Shown: one piece after another, positions 35,565-44,399 of the stretch
Numbering within the stretch: position 1 is the stretch's first letter
Layout of the letters: each line of letters begins with the position of its first letter
Origin: Mesorhizobium sp. Root102
GTDB lineage: Bacteria > Pseudomonadota > Alphaproteobacteria > Rhizobiales > Rhizobiaceae
NCBI RefSeq assembly: GCF_001425625.1
Contig: NZ_LMCP01000013.1
Span: 34,630 to 98,629 of the forward strand
Reading direction: 5' to 3'
DNA length: 64,000 nt
Notes under the pieces: model-generated
Seen by the model: the letters and a program-made list of their open reading frames with translations, nothing else
What the model was told of the DNA's origin: nothing
The model's database searches: none
Made by a program: the position numbers and the translations under genes

Positions 35565-36068
35565 TCAGGAGTTGTTCGAAATGATTTCGGTTTTGGACGG
35601 ATGCACGTCAAGTTCGTTTGCAAGAAATTTCAAAATATTTTTTATATGGCTGTTGAATGAAATCGAAATGATTAGGTGAAAAACCGCAAAAAACATGAGG
35701 TAGAAAACCATATCGGGCGAATTTTTATTGGACGCCAATAAATATATCCATCCAAAAAAAGCTAAAATTAAAACCGGATACGATATCCACGTCCCGCTAT
35801 TAACAAATGATCCCCGGATAAATTTAACTCCTTCACTTTCTATAAAATGTGCTTTAAAGGTCGTTATGTTCCTGTATACCCCAGCTTCAATCCAGAATTT
35901 CTTATTAATTTTGTCTACAGCCACTAGATTTATTATATTGCTACGTTTCTCCTTCGTATCAGAAAATCTAAAAAATATATCTTTTTCTGATGTCTCGTAT
36001 TTAAAATTCCCAACCATTCTTGGGAAGGCCAAAATTCTTAGGAAATTGCTATATTTGAGAGGTTCCAT
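35565..36068 (-). CDS. AT-rich orphan membrane protein
   Basis: 167 residues in a strikingly AT-rich stretch (about 35500-36130) within otherwise GC-rich DNA; codons favour AAA, AAT and ATT, unlike every neighbour. A mixed N-terminal domain (about 1-90, charged, with IFFRFSDTKEKRSN) is followed by two hydrophobic segments near 92-110 (YPVLILAFFGWIYLLAS) and 119-136 (VFYLMFFAVFHLIISI) and a short polar tail. The ribosome site is weak. No family recognised. Likely acquired recently; a PH-like soluble domain is only a guess. Confidence 0.55.
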   Translation of the reverse strand: MEPLKYSNFLRILAFPRMVGNFKYETSEKDIFFRFSDTKEKRSNIINLVAVDKINKKFWIEAGVYRNITTFKAHFIESEGVKFIRGSFVNSGTWISYPVLILAFFGWIYLLASNKNSPDMVFYLMFFAVFHLIISISFNSHIKNILKFLANELDVHPSKTEIISNNS

Positions 36069-36255
36069 GAAGCGCTGCTTGGTCCCATTTGCGAAATACG
36101 AGGTCTCGCATAAATTCCTAAGTTAAAGCTACGATTTTGCACCTGAGCTTTGCAACACCCTTTAGGGGGCTTTGACGGCGCTTGTCGCCGCCAGCTGACG
36201 AAGGAGATCGCCGGCATGATGCTGAGGACTGTACTAGGATAAGGCAGACCGCCGA

Positions 36256-37416
36256 TCACACCGGCAGGATTTCAGCCGCCTTTTTCCGGTTTCGCCCAAG
36301 GCGGATGTCGTCGGCGATCTGCTGTGCCTCGATCGAGATTTCGCGCAGCAATCCGGTGACTGGATTGTGAAAGCCGATGAGATAAAGGCCGAGGTCCGAA
36401 GCGCGCGCGTTGACGCCGCTGCCCCCTGGCTGGACGCCGGGCTCCAGCAATTTGGCGTAGCCGGGCCTGAAGCCGGTGGCGAAGATGATCGCATCGAACG
36501 CGCCATGCCTGCCGTCGGCAAAACGGGCGCCTTGTTCGGTGATCTCGGCAATATCGGGTGCGACCTTGATTGCGCCCTCGCGGATCTTGCGGACCGTGCC
36601 GACGTCGATCGTTGGAATGCGCGACGAGAGCGCGATCTGCTGCAGCATTCCCTGCCGCGGCCGCTTGAGCCCGTATTTTCCCAGCCTGCCCAGCGCCAGA
36701 TCGAGGATGATGGGGAACAAGGCATCATTGATGCGTTGCGGCATCAGGCGCGCCGCCATGCCGATCATCTGGATGGGCACGCCAAGCAGCTCGCGCGGCA
36801 CGATATGAACGCCGCCGCGCACCGAAATCGTCGGTCGCGCACCGCCTTCCACCAGATCGAGCGCAATCTCGGCGCCGGTATTGCCCATGCCGACGATCAG
36901 CACCGACTGGCCGGCAAAGGGCGTGGCGTTGCGATAGTCGGCGCTATGCAGCTTTTTGCCCACGAAGGTATCTGCGCCGGCAAATCCCGGCATCAGCGGC
37001 TCTGCGTTGTTGCCTGACGCGATCACCACGTGTGAAGCGTGCAGGGGGCCTGTCGTCGTGTCCACGAGCCAGCGTCTGCCTTGCCGGGTGACCGCCCGTA
37101 CGGTTTCTCCAAATCGGGGCCGCAGGTCGAAGCGTTGCACATAGGCATCGAGATATGCGGCGAAGAGATCGCGCGGCACATAGCGCGGATAATCCCTTGG
37201 AAAGGGCACGAAGGGCAGCGAGGAATAGCGTTTGGTCGTGTGCAAATGGACGCGCTCATAGTGGCGTCGCCAGGCGGGTGCGGCCTGCTGCTCTTTTTCA
37301 AGGAGGACGAAATCCTGCCCGGCCTGCCTCAGGCACGCGGCAATGGCCAGGCCCGCCGGCCCGGCACCGATGATTGCAACTGGGGTGGTGTCGTCCAAGC
37401 GGGCCTCCGCCGACAA
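36256..37416 (-). CDS. Flavin-containing monooxygenase-like oxidoreductase
   Basis: 386 residues. FAD motif IIGAGPAGLAIAACL near 14-28, NADPH motif IVGMGNTGAEIALDL around 168-182, and a FATGFRPGYAKLL motif near 310, the pattern of YUCCA/FMO-like flavoproteins. These enzymes oxygenate amines or acids in the cytoplasm using NADPH and O2. The GxGxxG spacing is intact. Substrate unknown. It lies upstream of an Lrp regulator gene on the same strand with a 58-base gap. Confidence 0.88.
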   Translation of the reverse strand: MSAEARLDDTTPVAIIGAGPAGLAIAACLRQAGQDFVLLEKEQQAAPAWRRHYERVHLHTTKRYSSLPFVPFPRDYPRYVPRDLFAAYLDAYVQRFDLRPRFGETVRAVTRQGRRWLVDTTTGPLHASHVVIASGNNAEPLMPGFAGADTFVGKKLHSADYRNATPFAGQSVLIVGMGNTGAEIALDLVEGGARPTISVRGGVHIVPRELLGVPIQMIGMAARLMPQRINDALFPIILDLALGRLGKYGLKRPRQGMLQQIALSSRIPTIDVGTVRKIREGAIKVAPDIAEITEQGARFADGRHGAFDAIIFATGFRPGYAKLLEPGVQPGGSGVNARASDLGLYLIGFHNPVTGLLREISIEAQQIADDIRLGRNRKKAAEILPV

Positions 37417-37474
37417 ATTCGCTTCCGGAGAATGGCGGAAGCATGGCAGCCGGAGCCTGCCATGCCAGCAACGC

Positions 37475-37954
37475 TCAGCCGGGCAATGGCACCGTCAGTC
37501 CGACCTTGACCCGGTCCATGGCAACGAAAGTACGGAACTTCCGGACATTGTTGCTGTCGAAGAACAGTTTTCGCGTGAGCGCCTCATAGGCGCCCATGTC
37601 GGCCACGGTGATGACCAGGATGAAATCGGCTTCGCCGGTGACGTAGTAGCATTGCTGGACTTCAGGGGTCGCCGAGAATTGCCGCTTGGCCGCGTCGATC
37701 AGTTCGGCGCGTTCGCTCTCGAGCTCCACTTCGACGAAGATGGTGATGGGCTGGCCGACCGCCGCCGGCTCGATGACCGCGACATTGCCGGCAATGACGC
37801 CGGTCTGCTCCATCCGCTTGATGCGGCGCTGCACCGCCGGCGCCGACAGGTTCACCGCCTCGCCGATCAGGCGCTGGGGCGTCGTGTTGTCCCGCTGCAG
37901 GATGGCAAGGATGGCGAGATCGAAACTGTCGAGCGAGGGTGGCAATACAGGCAA
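37475..37954 (-). CDS. Lrp/AsnC family transcriptional regulator
   Basis: 159 residues. N-terminal winged helix (ILAILQRDNTTPQRLIGEAVNLSAPAVQRRIKRM, shown in family form) and a C-terminal RAM domain (PITIFVEVELESERAELID, CYYVTGEADFILVITVADM) that binds amino acids and builds octamers. Divergent from the diaminopropionate ammonia-lyase gene at 38176, which it probably controls in response to an amino acid. The intergenic region is largely filled by a composite mosaic repeat. Confidence 0.9.
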   Translation of the reverse strand: MPVLPPSLDSFDLAILAILQRDNTTPQRLIGEAVNLSAPAVQRRIKRMEQTGVIAGNVAVIEPAAVGQPITIFVEVELESERAELIDAAKRQFSATPEVQQCYYVTGEADFILVITVADMGAYEALTRKLFFDSNNVRKFRTFVAMDRVKVGLTVPLPG

Positions 37955-38046
37955 TGGAGATATCCCTGGCGAAACAAACTTGCATTTGGGAGGTCATATT
38001 ACAGCGCTCATTGCGCCCGTCCTGCAATATGTTCTCGCTGAACGCC

Positions 38047-38164
38047 AGAGCATGATGCCGAAAAGTGTGAAGCGGTTTTCGGAAGACATCATGCTCTCTA
38101 TCTCTTTGATTTAGAGACGGATTCAGATTTCGGGTCGATTCGACCCGAAATCATCCGGCTCTAA
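38047..38164. repeat. Composite mosaic palindrome between lrp and ammonia-lyase genes
   Basis: Two nested elements. First: AGAGCATGATG (38047-38057) with CATCATGCTCT (38087-38097), enclosing CCGAAAA and TTTTCGG arms. Second: TTAGAG (38111) with CTCTAA (38164 end), enclosing a perfect 13-base arm pair GATTTCGGGTCGA (38126) / TCGACCCGAAATC (38140-38152). It ends 12 bases before the next ATG. Confidence 0.75.
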
Positions 38165-38175
38165 GGAGGCCGCCA

Positions 38176-39384
38176 ATGTTCCTGCTCAACCGCAACGCAT
38201 CGCACCGCCAGCCGCTCGAGCCGGCTGATACTGAAACCCTTGGCGTTGCCGGAGCCGACACGGTCGAGCGCTTTCTTTCCCACCGCGACAATCACCTGAT
38301 GACGCCGCTGCATGCGCTGCCGGCGCTCGCCGCCGAACTCGGACTTGGCGCCATTCATATCAAGGATGAGGGCTTTCGCCTCGGCCTCGGCAGCTTCAAG
38401 GCGCTGGGCGGCGCCTATGCTGTCTTCCGCCTGGTGCTGGAGGAGGCAAGCAGCCGGCTTGGTCGGCCGGTCGACGTGTCCGATCTCGATCGGCCTGATG
38501 TGCGCGCCATCGCCGCGGCGATGACGGTCGCCTGTGCGACCGACGGCAATCATGGCCGCTCCGTCGCGCAAGGCGCGCAGCTCGTCGGTGCCAGGGCGGC
38601 GATCTTCGTCCACGCCGGCGTCAGCGAGGCGCGCATAGCGGCGATCGTCCGCTATGGTGCCGAAATGATCCGCGTCGACGGCAATTATGACGATTCGGTC
38701 AGGCAAGCCGCCCAGGTTTCGGCCGAGAAAGGCTGGACCGTTGTGTCCGACACCTCGTGGCCGGGTTATGAACGGATTCCTGGCCTGGTCATGCAAGGCT
38801 ATACGGCGATCGTGCGCGAGGCCTTGCGTCAGCTCCCTCGGACGCCAACCCATGTCTTCGTGCAGGCCGGCGTCGGTGGCATTGCCGCAGCGCTGGCCGG
38901 CCATCTCGCCATCGTGCTCGCTGATGCCAGGCCGACCTTCATCGTGGTCGAGCCGGCGCGTGCCGCTTGTGTTTTTGCAGCCGCCCAGGTCGGGCGCCCG
39001 GTCAAGGTCGCGCACGGCCAGCCGACGGTGATGGCCATGCTTGAATGCTACGAGGCCTCTCCGCTCGCCTGGCGGGTGCTGGCACGCGCCGCGGATGCCT
39101 TCATGACGGTGGATGAGGCCGACGCCGTCGCGGTGATGCGGCGGCTGGCGCGGCCGGCCGCCGGCGATCCGGTGATCGTCGCCGGCGAAAGCGGCGGCGT
39201 CGGTCTTGCCGGGCTCATCCGGGCGGCGGCCGAGAACAAGGCCGAGCTTGGACTCGACGGCAAATCCCGGGTGCTGGTGATCAACACCGAAGGCGCCACT
39301 GACCTGCGTTGCTATGCCGAACTGGTTGGCATGAGCCCGGCCGAGGTGCTGGCCGGCAAGTTGACTGCAGAGGCAACGGCATGA
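38176..39384 (+). CDS. dpaL: Diaminopropionate ammonia-lyase
   Basis: 402-residue PLP fold-type II enzyme. IKDEGFRLGLGSFKALGGAYAV holds the Schiff-base lysine K75, TDGNHGRSVAQ is the phosphate-binding/asparagine loop, and SDTSWPGYERIPGLVMQGY and GVGGIAAALAGH match YgeX-type enzymes. It cleaves 2,3-diaminopropionate to pyruvate and two ammonia. ATGA overlap with the M20 hydrolase downstream and a divergent Lrp regulator mark a nitrogen-catabolic operon. Length is standard. Confidence 0.9.
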   Translation: MFLLNRNASHRQPLEPADTETLGVAGADTVERFLSHRDNHLMTPLHALPALAAELGLGAIHIKDEGFRLGLGSFKALGGAYAVFRLVLEEASSRLGRPVDVSDLDRPDVRAIAAAMTVACATDGNHGRSVAQGAQLVGARAAIFVHAGVSEARIAAIVRYGAEMIRVDGNYDDSVRQAAQVSAEKGWTVVSDTSWPGYERIPGLVMQGYTAIVREALRQLPRTPTHVFVQAGVGGIAAALAGHLAIVLADARPTFIVVEPARAACVFAAAQVGRPVKVAHGQPTVMAMLECYEASPLAWRVLARAADAFMTVDEADAVAVMRRLARPAAGDPVIVAGESGGVGLAGLIRAAAENKAELGLDGKSRVLVINTEGATDLRCYAELVGMSPAEVLAGKLTAEATA

Positions 39385-40607
39385 CCGCGATCGATGCAAA
39401 GCGCCTGCTCGGCCGTATCCGCGAACTCGGTGCTGTTGGCCGTGATGGCGAGGGCAGGCTGACCCGGCTGGCCGCCTCCGACACCGACAAGCAGGGCCGC
39501 GACCTCTTCGTCGGCTGGCTGCGGCAGGCCGGGCTCGATGTCGCCATTGACCGGGTCGGCAACATTTTCGGCATCTGGCAAAGCCCGGAAAATACCGGGC
39601 AGGCGCCGCTGCTCATCGGCTCGCACATCGACACCGTCATCGATGCCGGCATTTATGACGGCTGCTACGGCGTGCTTGCCGGGCTGGAGGTGATCGAGAC
39701 GCTCAGGGCATCCGGCTTTTCGCCGTCGCGCCCGATCGCGGTCGCCGCTTTCACCAATGAAGAGGGCGTGCACTACACTCCCGACATGATGGGCTCGCTG
39801 GTCCATGCCGGCGGGGTCGGTGCCGAAACGGTGCTGGCGGCTGTCGGCACCGACGGCAGCGTGCTGGGGCAGGAACTCGCACGCATCGGCTATGCCGGCG
39901 ACCGGGAACCCGGCCTCCTCAAACCGCATGCCTATCTCGAACTGCATATCGAACAGGGGCCGGTGCTGGAGCGTGAGGGTGTCCCGATCGGCGCAGTGGA
40001 GAATCTGCAAGGCATCTCCTGGCAACGCGTCACCATTGACGGCGTCGCCAACCATGCCGGCACCACGCCGATGTCGATGCGCAGCGATGCCGGCCACGCC
40101 GCCGCCCGGGTCATCACCTTCCTGCTCGACCGGACCAAGGCCTCGAACGCGCCGACCGTCGCCACCGTCGGCACGATCCGCTTCGAGCCGAATGCCATCA
40201 ACGTCATTCCTTCGCGCGCCGTCTTCACCGTCGATCTGCGCGATCCCGACGAACAGCGTCTGCAGGCTGAGGAGACGGCACTTGCCGCCTATATCGAGCA
40301 GCTTGCCGCCGCCGAGAACGTGACGATCTCGGTCGAGCAACTGGCCCGCTTCGAGCCGGTGATCTTCGACCTCCGCATCGTCGAACGGATCGAGGCCGCC
40401 GCGAGGGCCTGTGGTCTTGGCGTCAAACGGATGACGTCCGGCGCCGGTCATGATGCGCAGATGATGGCGCGGATCGCCCCGGCCGCGATGATCTTCGTGC
40501 CGAGCGCTGGCGGCATCAGTCACAATCCGCGCGAGCACACCGAAGATACCGAGCTTGTTGCCGGCGCTAACATCCTGCTTGATGTGGCCGCGCAACTGGC
40601 AAACTAG
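39381..40607 (+). CDS. M20 family Zn-dependent hydrolase (N-carbamoyl-amino-acid / allantoate amidohydrolase type)
   Basis: 408 residues. Metal ligands are in IGSHIDTV and IYDGCYGVLAG, the catalytic glutamate in NEEGVHY, the third and fourth ligands in LHIEQGP and SAGGISHNPREHT; NHAGTTPM belongs to the dimerisation lid. These enzymes hydrolyse carbamoyl or ureido amino acids to release ammonia or CO2. It starts in the stop of dpaL (ATGA), so products of both enter nitrogen metabolism together. Exact substrate unknown. Confidence 0.9.
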   Translation: MTAIDAKRLLGRIRELGAVGRDGEGRLTRLAASDTDKQGRDLFVGWLRQAGLDVAIDRVGNIFGIWQSPENTGQAPLLIGSHIDTVIDAGIYDGCYGVLAGLEVIETLRASGFSPSRPIAVAAFTNEEGVHYTPDMMGSLVHAGGVGAETVLAAVGTDGSVLGQELARIGYAGDREPGLLKPHAYLELHIEQGPVLEREGVPIGAVENLQGISWQRVTIDGVANHAGTTPMSMRSDAGHAAARVITFLLDRTKASNAPTVATVGTIRFEPNAINVIPSRAVFTVDLRDPDEQRLQAEETALAAYIEQLAAAENVTISVEQLARFEPVIFDLRIVERIEAAARACGLGVKRMTSGAGHDAQMMARIAPAAMIFVPSAGGISHNPREHTEDTELVAGANILLDVAAQLAN

Positions 40608-40624
40608 GTCAGGAGGGGCGGAAA

Positions 40625-41459
40625 ATGTCTGAACTCGATCGCGATGCGCTGAAGCAGGAGATGATTTTCTGGCGGCGCGATCTGCACGCGCATCCGGAAT
40701 CGGCTTCGAGGAGAAGCGTACAGCCGCCTTCGTCGCCGCCAAGCTGCGTGAGTTCGGCCTCGATGATGTCACCGAGGGCGTTGGCGGCACCGGCGTCGTC
40801 GGCACGTTGAAGCGCGGCAGCGGCAACCGAGCAATTGCGCTCAGGGCCGACATGGATGCATTGCGCATCACCGAGCAGTCCAACGCACCTTACCGTTCCG
40901 GCAATCCCGGCATCATGCATGCCTGCGGCCATGCCATCTCCTGGCCGGTGCTGCGCGCGGTGCGCCGCCGGCACTCCAGCCTGACCATTCTGCACATCGA
41001 CGCGCACCCTGACATGTACGATGCTTATAGGGCAATCCGCGCTCCCACACCTCGCCCTTTGCCCGCATCATGGAAGAGAGGCTTGCCGACCGCCTGATCC
41101 AGGTTGGATTACGCACCGTCAACGACCATCATCGCGACCAGTTCAAGCGGTTCGGTGTCGAGGTCATCGAGGCCGCGCACTTCAACGATGATCTGCGGCT
41201 CGACCTCACGACGCCGGTCTATATCTCGATGGATCTCGACGGGCTCGACCCGGCTTTTGCGCCGGGTGTCTCGCATCGCGAACCCGGCGGCTTGACCACC
41301 CGTCAGGTCATCAATTTGATTCAGTCGGTCGACCAGCCGATCGTGGTGGCTGATATTGTTGAGTTAAATCCCGCTCGTGACGTTGCCAACCTGACCGCCG
41401 GCGTTGCGGCAAAGCTGCTCAAGGAGATTGCCGGGATGATGGTCAAGACACGCGGGTGA
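40625..41459 (+). pseudogene. Deletion chimera: M20 aminoacylase N-terminus fused to agmatinase/arginase C-terminus
   Basis: From ATG 40625 the sequence encodes an amidohydrolase start (MIFWRRDLHAHPE) then loses one base near 40701 (GAATCGGC instead of GAATTCGGC), continuing as GFEEKRTAAFVAAKLREFG in the next frame through RADMDALRI and MHACGHA. At about 40933 this joins in frame to ISWPVLRAVRRRHSSLTILHIDAHPDMYDAY, which belongs to the middle of an agmatinase/ureohydrolase. A second indel near 41030 shifts to GNPRSHTSPFARIM, continuing to VYISMDLDGLDPAFAPGVSHREPGG and a normal end at 41459. So an internal deletion removed the rest of both genes. Confidence 0.8.
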
Positions 41460-41737
41460 CGGGCGGCGAGGGTACGCTTTCAACGAAGACAATCGCCCGA
41501 TGACGCCAGGGAAAGACTCAGCTACCTTCTGCTGTGCGGCGGACCTAATTATCCGCTTGGCCGGCGCTTCATTTCTCCTCCCAAGCGGCGCCGGCCTTCT
41601 TCGCCAAAAACCTCCCTGTCGGCGCTAATTAGCGAAAGTTAAATTTAGCGCGTTCCGGCTTGCCTGGAATTGGGGTCTCTCCGGCATAGGTCTGGCATGC
41701 CTTTCGGGGGTTCTGGCGGGAAGACCGATGCGCGGGC

Positions 41738-41941
41738 GTGGATGGATCAAGGCGTTACGTGAGGGGCGAGGCCCGGCAGGTGCGTGCGCACATTGCCGAA
41801 CTGGAGCGCGACCTGATGGCGACCTCTCCGCAGGGCCGCAATAGGCGGCATGAGGCAGGACACGAACTTCGCAATGCCAAGTTCCGCCTGGAGCGTCTCG
41901 AGGAGTGCATCGCCGAAATACCGGAACGGGCTGGGCGTTAG
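41738..41941 (+). CDS. Possible small coiled-coil protein
   Basis: 67 codons from a GTG. The sequence (QVRAHIAELERDLM, HELRNAKFRLERLEECIAEI) is strongly helical with heptad-like leucines and charged residues. No clear ribosome site and no family recognised, so this is tentative. The upstream gap 41460-41737 holds two AT-centred inverted repeats (GCGGA...TCCGC around 41539-41556 and the 12-base palindrome CGCTAATTAGCG at 41623-41634). Confidence 0.35.
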   Translation: MDGSRRYVRGEARQVRAHIAELERDLMATSPQGRNRRHEAGHELRNAKFRLERLEECIAEIPERAGR

Positions 41942-42040
41942 CGGAAGTGATCGCTGCTCTTGATGACCTGGCCTGGATAATCGGCGAGGGAACCAAATGC
42001 CGTCTCCTCGGGTTGGTTCTGTTCCAATGGAGTATGAACC

Positions 42041-42214
42041 ATGTTCCGTCTGCTTATCGCCGGCGCTTTGGCCTATGTCACCTACCGCATCACCCGGCAG
42101 ATGATCGACGACGTGCCTGACACGGTCGACCCGCTGCTGCTGCCGCCGTCGCAATATGATCGTGAAGCCTTGCGCCGGCAGTCGGCCGCGATGGGTATCG
42201 ATCGGCAACGCTAG
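42041..42214 (+). CDS. Small hypothetical protein with N-terminal hydrophobic stretch
   Basis: 57 residues. MFRLLIAGALAYVTYRITRQMIDDVPDTVDPLLLPPSQYDREA, given here in parts, has a single short hydrophobic N-terminal segment (4-16) then a polar tail ending in ALRRQSAAMGIDRQR. Third codon positions are mostly G or C, as in genuine genes of this genome. The ATG is preceded by GGAGTATGAACC. Unknown function; it precedes the helicase gene by 82 bases. Confidence 0.55.
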   Translation: MFRLLIAGALAYVTYRITRQMIDDVPDTVDPLLLPPSQYDREALRRQSAAMGIDRQR

Positions 42215-42296
42215 GGGCGATCTGTCAGCCCTCGGTCCGCGCGAGTCATCATCGCATCGCCGTTGCGAACAAAGCAGAAACGATGCTTGATGGGCG

Positions 42297-44390
42297 ATGA
42301 ACCTCGCCACCGCTGATTCGACCTTTCGGGACCCGACCGCCCAGCCTGCCTATCTCGCCCGGCTGAATGACGCCCAGCGCCAGGCCGTCGAGCATGGCGA
42401 CGGCAAGATTGCCGGCCCGCTGCTGGTCATTGCCGGCGCCGGTTCGGGCAAGACCAACACGCTGGCGCATCGTGTCGCCCATCTGATCGTGAAGGGGGCC
42501 GACCCGCGCCGCATCCTGCTGATGACCTTTTCGCGCCGCGCCGCGTCCGAAATGGCCAGGCGTGTCGAGCGCATCGCCGGCGAGGTGCTCGGCCGCGATG
42601 CAGCTGTCATCACCGACGCGCTGACCTGGGCCGGCACCTTCCATGGCATCGGTGCACGATTATTGCGCGACTACGCGCTGGAGATCGGCCTCGATCCGGC
42701 CTTCACCATCCATGACCGCGAGGATTCCGCCGACCTGATGAATCTGGTGCGCCACGAACTCGGCTTCTCGAAGACGGAAGCGCGTTTCCCCACCAAGGGC
42801 ACCTGCCTTGCCATCTATTCGCGCGCCGTCAACGCGCAGGCGCCGCTCAACGAGGTGTTGGGGTCTGCCTTTCCCTGGTGTGCCGGCTGGGCGGAGCAAC
42901 TGAAGCAATTGTTCGCCGGTTATGTCGAAGCCAAGCAGGCACAGAACGTGCTCGATTACGATGATTTGCTGCTCTACTGGGCGCAAATGGCGGCCGAGCC
43001 CGAAATAGCGGCGCATCTGGGTGGACGTTTCGACCATGTGCTGGTCGACGAATACCAGGACACCAACCGTTTGCAGGCGTCGATCCTCATGGCGCTGAAA
43101 CCCGACGGCGCCGGGCTGACGGTGGTGGGCGACGATGCACAGTCGATCTATTCGTTCCGTGCAGCCGAAGTGCGCAACATCCTCGATTTTCCAAACCAGT
43201 TTGCGCAAGCCGCCGACGTGGTGATGCTGGAGCGCAATTACCGCTCGACCGAAACCATTCTTGCCGCCGCCAATGCGGTGATCGGCGAAGCGTCGGAGCG
43301 TTTCACCAAGAACCTGTGGTCGGAGCGCAAGTCCACCGACAGACCGAGACTGGTGACCGTGCGCGACGAGGTCGAGCAGGCCAATTTCGTCTGCGACACC
43401 ATCCTGGCCGAACGCGAAGCCGGCACGGCGTTGAAATCCCAGGCGGTGCTGTTTCGCGCCTCGCATCACAGCGGGCCGCTGGAGATCGAGCTGACGCGGC
43501 GCAATATTCCCTTCGTCAAGTTCGGCGGCCTGAAATTCCTCGATGCCGCGCACGTCAAGGATGTGCTGGCGGTGCTGCGCTTTGCCGAAAACCCGCGCGA
43601 CCGGGTCGCCGGTTTCCGCGTGCTGCAACTGATGCCGGGCATCGGCCCTTCGGCTGCCGCGCAGATCGTCGAGACGATGACGACGGCGCTCGACGAAGCA
43701 ATGGGGCTGGCCGGTTGGCGCCCGCCGCAACGCGCAGCGGATGACTGGCCGAGCTTCGTCTCTCTCTATTCCGGCCTGCGGGCCGGCGCCAAATGGCCGG
43801 CCGATCTCGAACAGATCAGGCTGTGGTACGAGCCGCATCTGGAGCGCATCCACGAGGATGCGACGACGCGTCGGGCCGACCTGTTGCAGCTCGAGCAGAT
43901 CGGCTCGGGCTATGCCTCGCGCGAACGGTTCCTCACCGAACTGACGCTCGACCCGCCGGACGCCACCAGCGACCAGGCCGGGCCGCCGCATCGGGACGAG
44001 GACTATCTGATCCTGTCGACCATCCATTCGGCCAAGGGCCAGGAATGGAAGAATGTCTTCGTGCTCAACACGGTCGATGGCTGCATCCCGGCCGATCTCG
44101 GCGTAGGCACCAAGGAAGACATCGAGGAGGAGCGACGGCTGCTCTACGTGGCGATGACGCGGGCCAAGGACAATCTCAACCTGGTCATGCCGCAGCGCTT
44201 CTTTCCGCACGGCCAGGCGGCGCGCGGCGACCGCCATCTCTATGCCTCGCGCACCCGCTTCATCCCGGCTTCGATCCTCGCCGCGTTCCAGCAGGTATCA
44301 TGGCCGAGCGCGCAGGCGGCACATGGCAGGGCGGCCCGGCCGGAGGTGCGCGTTGACATCGGCGCGCGCATGCGCGGCATGTGGAAATAG
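42297..44390 (+). CDS. UvrD/Rep-type ATP-dependent DNA helicase
   Basis: 697 residues, superfamily 1A. Motifs in order: Q-motif LNDAQRQAVEH, I GAGSGKT, Ia TFSRRAASEM, II DEYQDTN, III VVGDDAQSIYSFR, IV ERNYRST, V TIHSAKGQEW and VI YVAMTRAKD. It should translocate 3' to 5' on single-stranded DNA and act in repair or replication. It is shorter at the C-terminus than UvrD/PcrA and is followed after only nine bases, in the same frame, by a truncated dapB. Confidence 0.92.
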   Translation: MNLATADSTFRDPTAQPAYLARLNDAQRQAVEHGDGKIAGPLLVIAGAGSGKTNTLAHRVAHLIVKGADPRRILLMTFSRRAASEMARRVERIAGEVLGRDAAVITDALTWAGTFHGIGARLLRDYALEIGLDPAFTIHDREDSADLMNLVRHELGFSKTEARFPTKGTCLAIYSRAVNAQAPLNEVLGSAFPWCAGWAEQLKQLFAGYVEAKQAQNVLDYDDLLLYWAQMAAEPEIAAHLGGRFDHVLVDEYQDTNRLQASILMALKPDGAGLTVVGDDAQSIYSFRAAEVRNILDFPNQFAQAADVVMLERNYRSTETILAAANAVIGEASERFTKNLWSERKSTDRPRLVTVRDEVEQANFVCDTILAEREAGTALKSQAVLFRASHHSGPLEIELTRRNIPFVKFGGLKFLDAAHVKDVLAVLRFAENPRDRVAGFRVLQLMPGIGPSAAAQIVETMTTALDEAMGLAGWRPPQRAADDWPSFVSLYSGLRAGAKWPADLEQIRLWYEPHLERIHEDATTRRADLLQLEQIGSGYASRERFLTELTLDPPDATSDQAGPPHRDEDYLILSTIHSAKGQEWKNVFVLNTVDGCIPADLGVGTKEDIEEERRLLYVAMTRAKDNLNLVMPQRFFPHGQAARGDRHLYASRTRFIPASILAAFQQVSWPSAQAAHGRAARPEVRVDIGARMRGMWK

Positions 44391-44399
44391 TCGCGGGGG

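Noticed and set aside
42660..44237. 525-codon minus-strand frame over the helicase
   Set aside because: All helicase motifs are on the plus strand; antisense frame without features.
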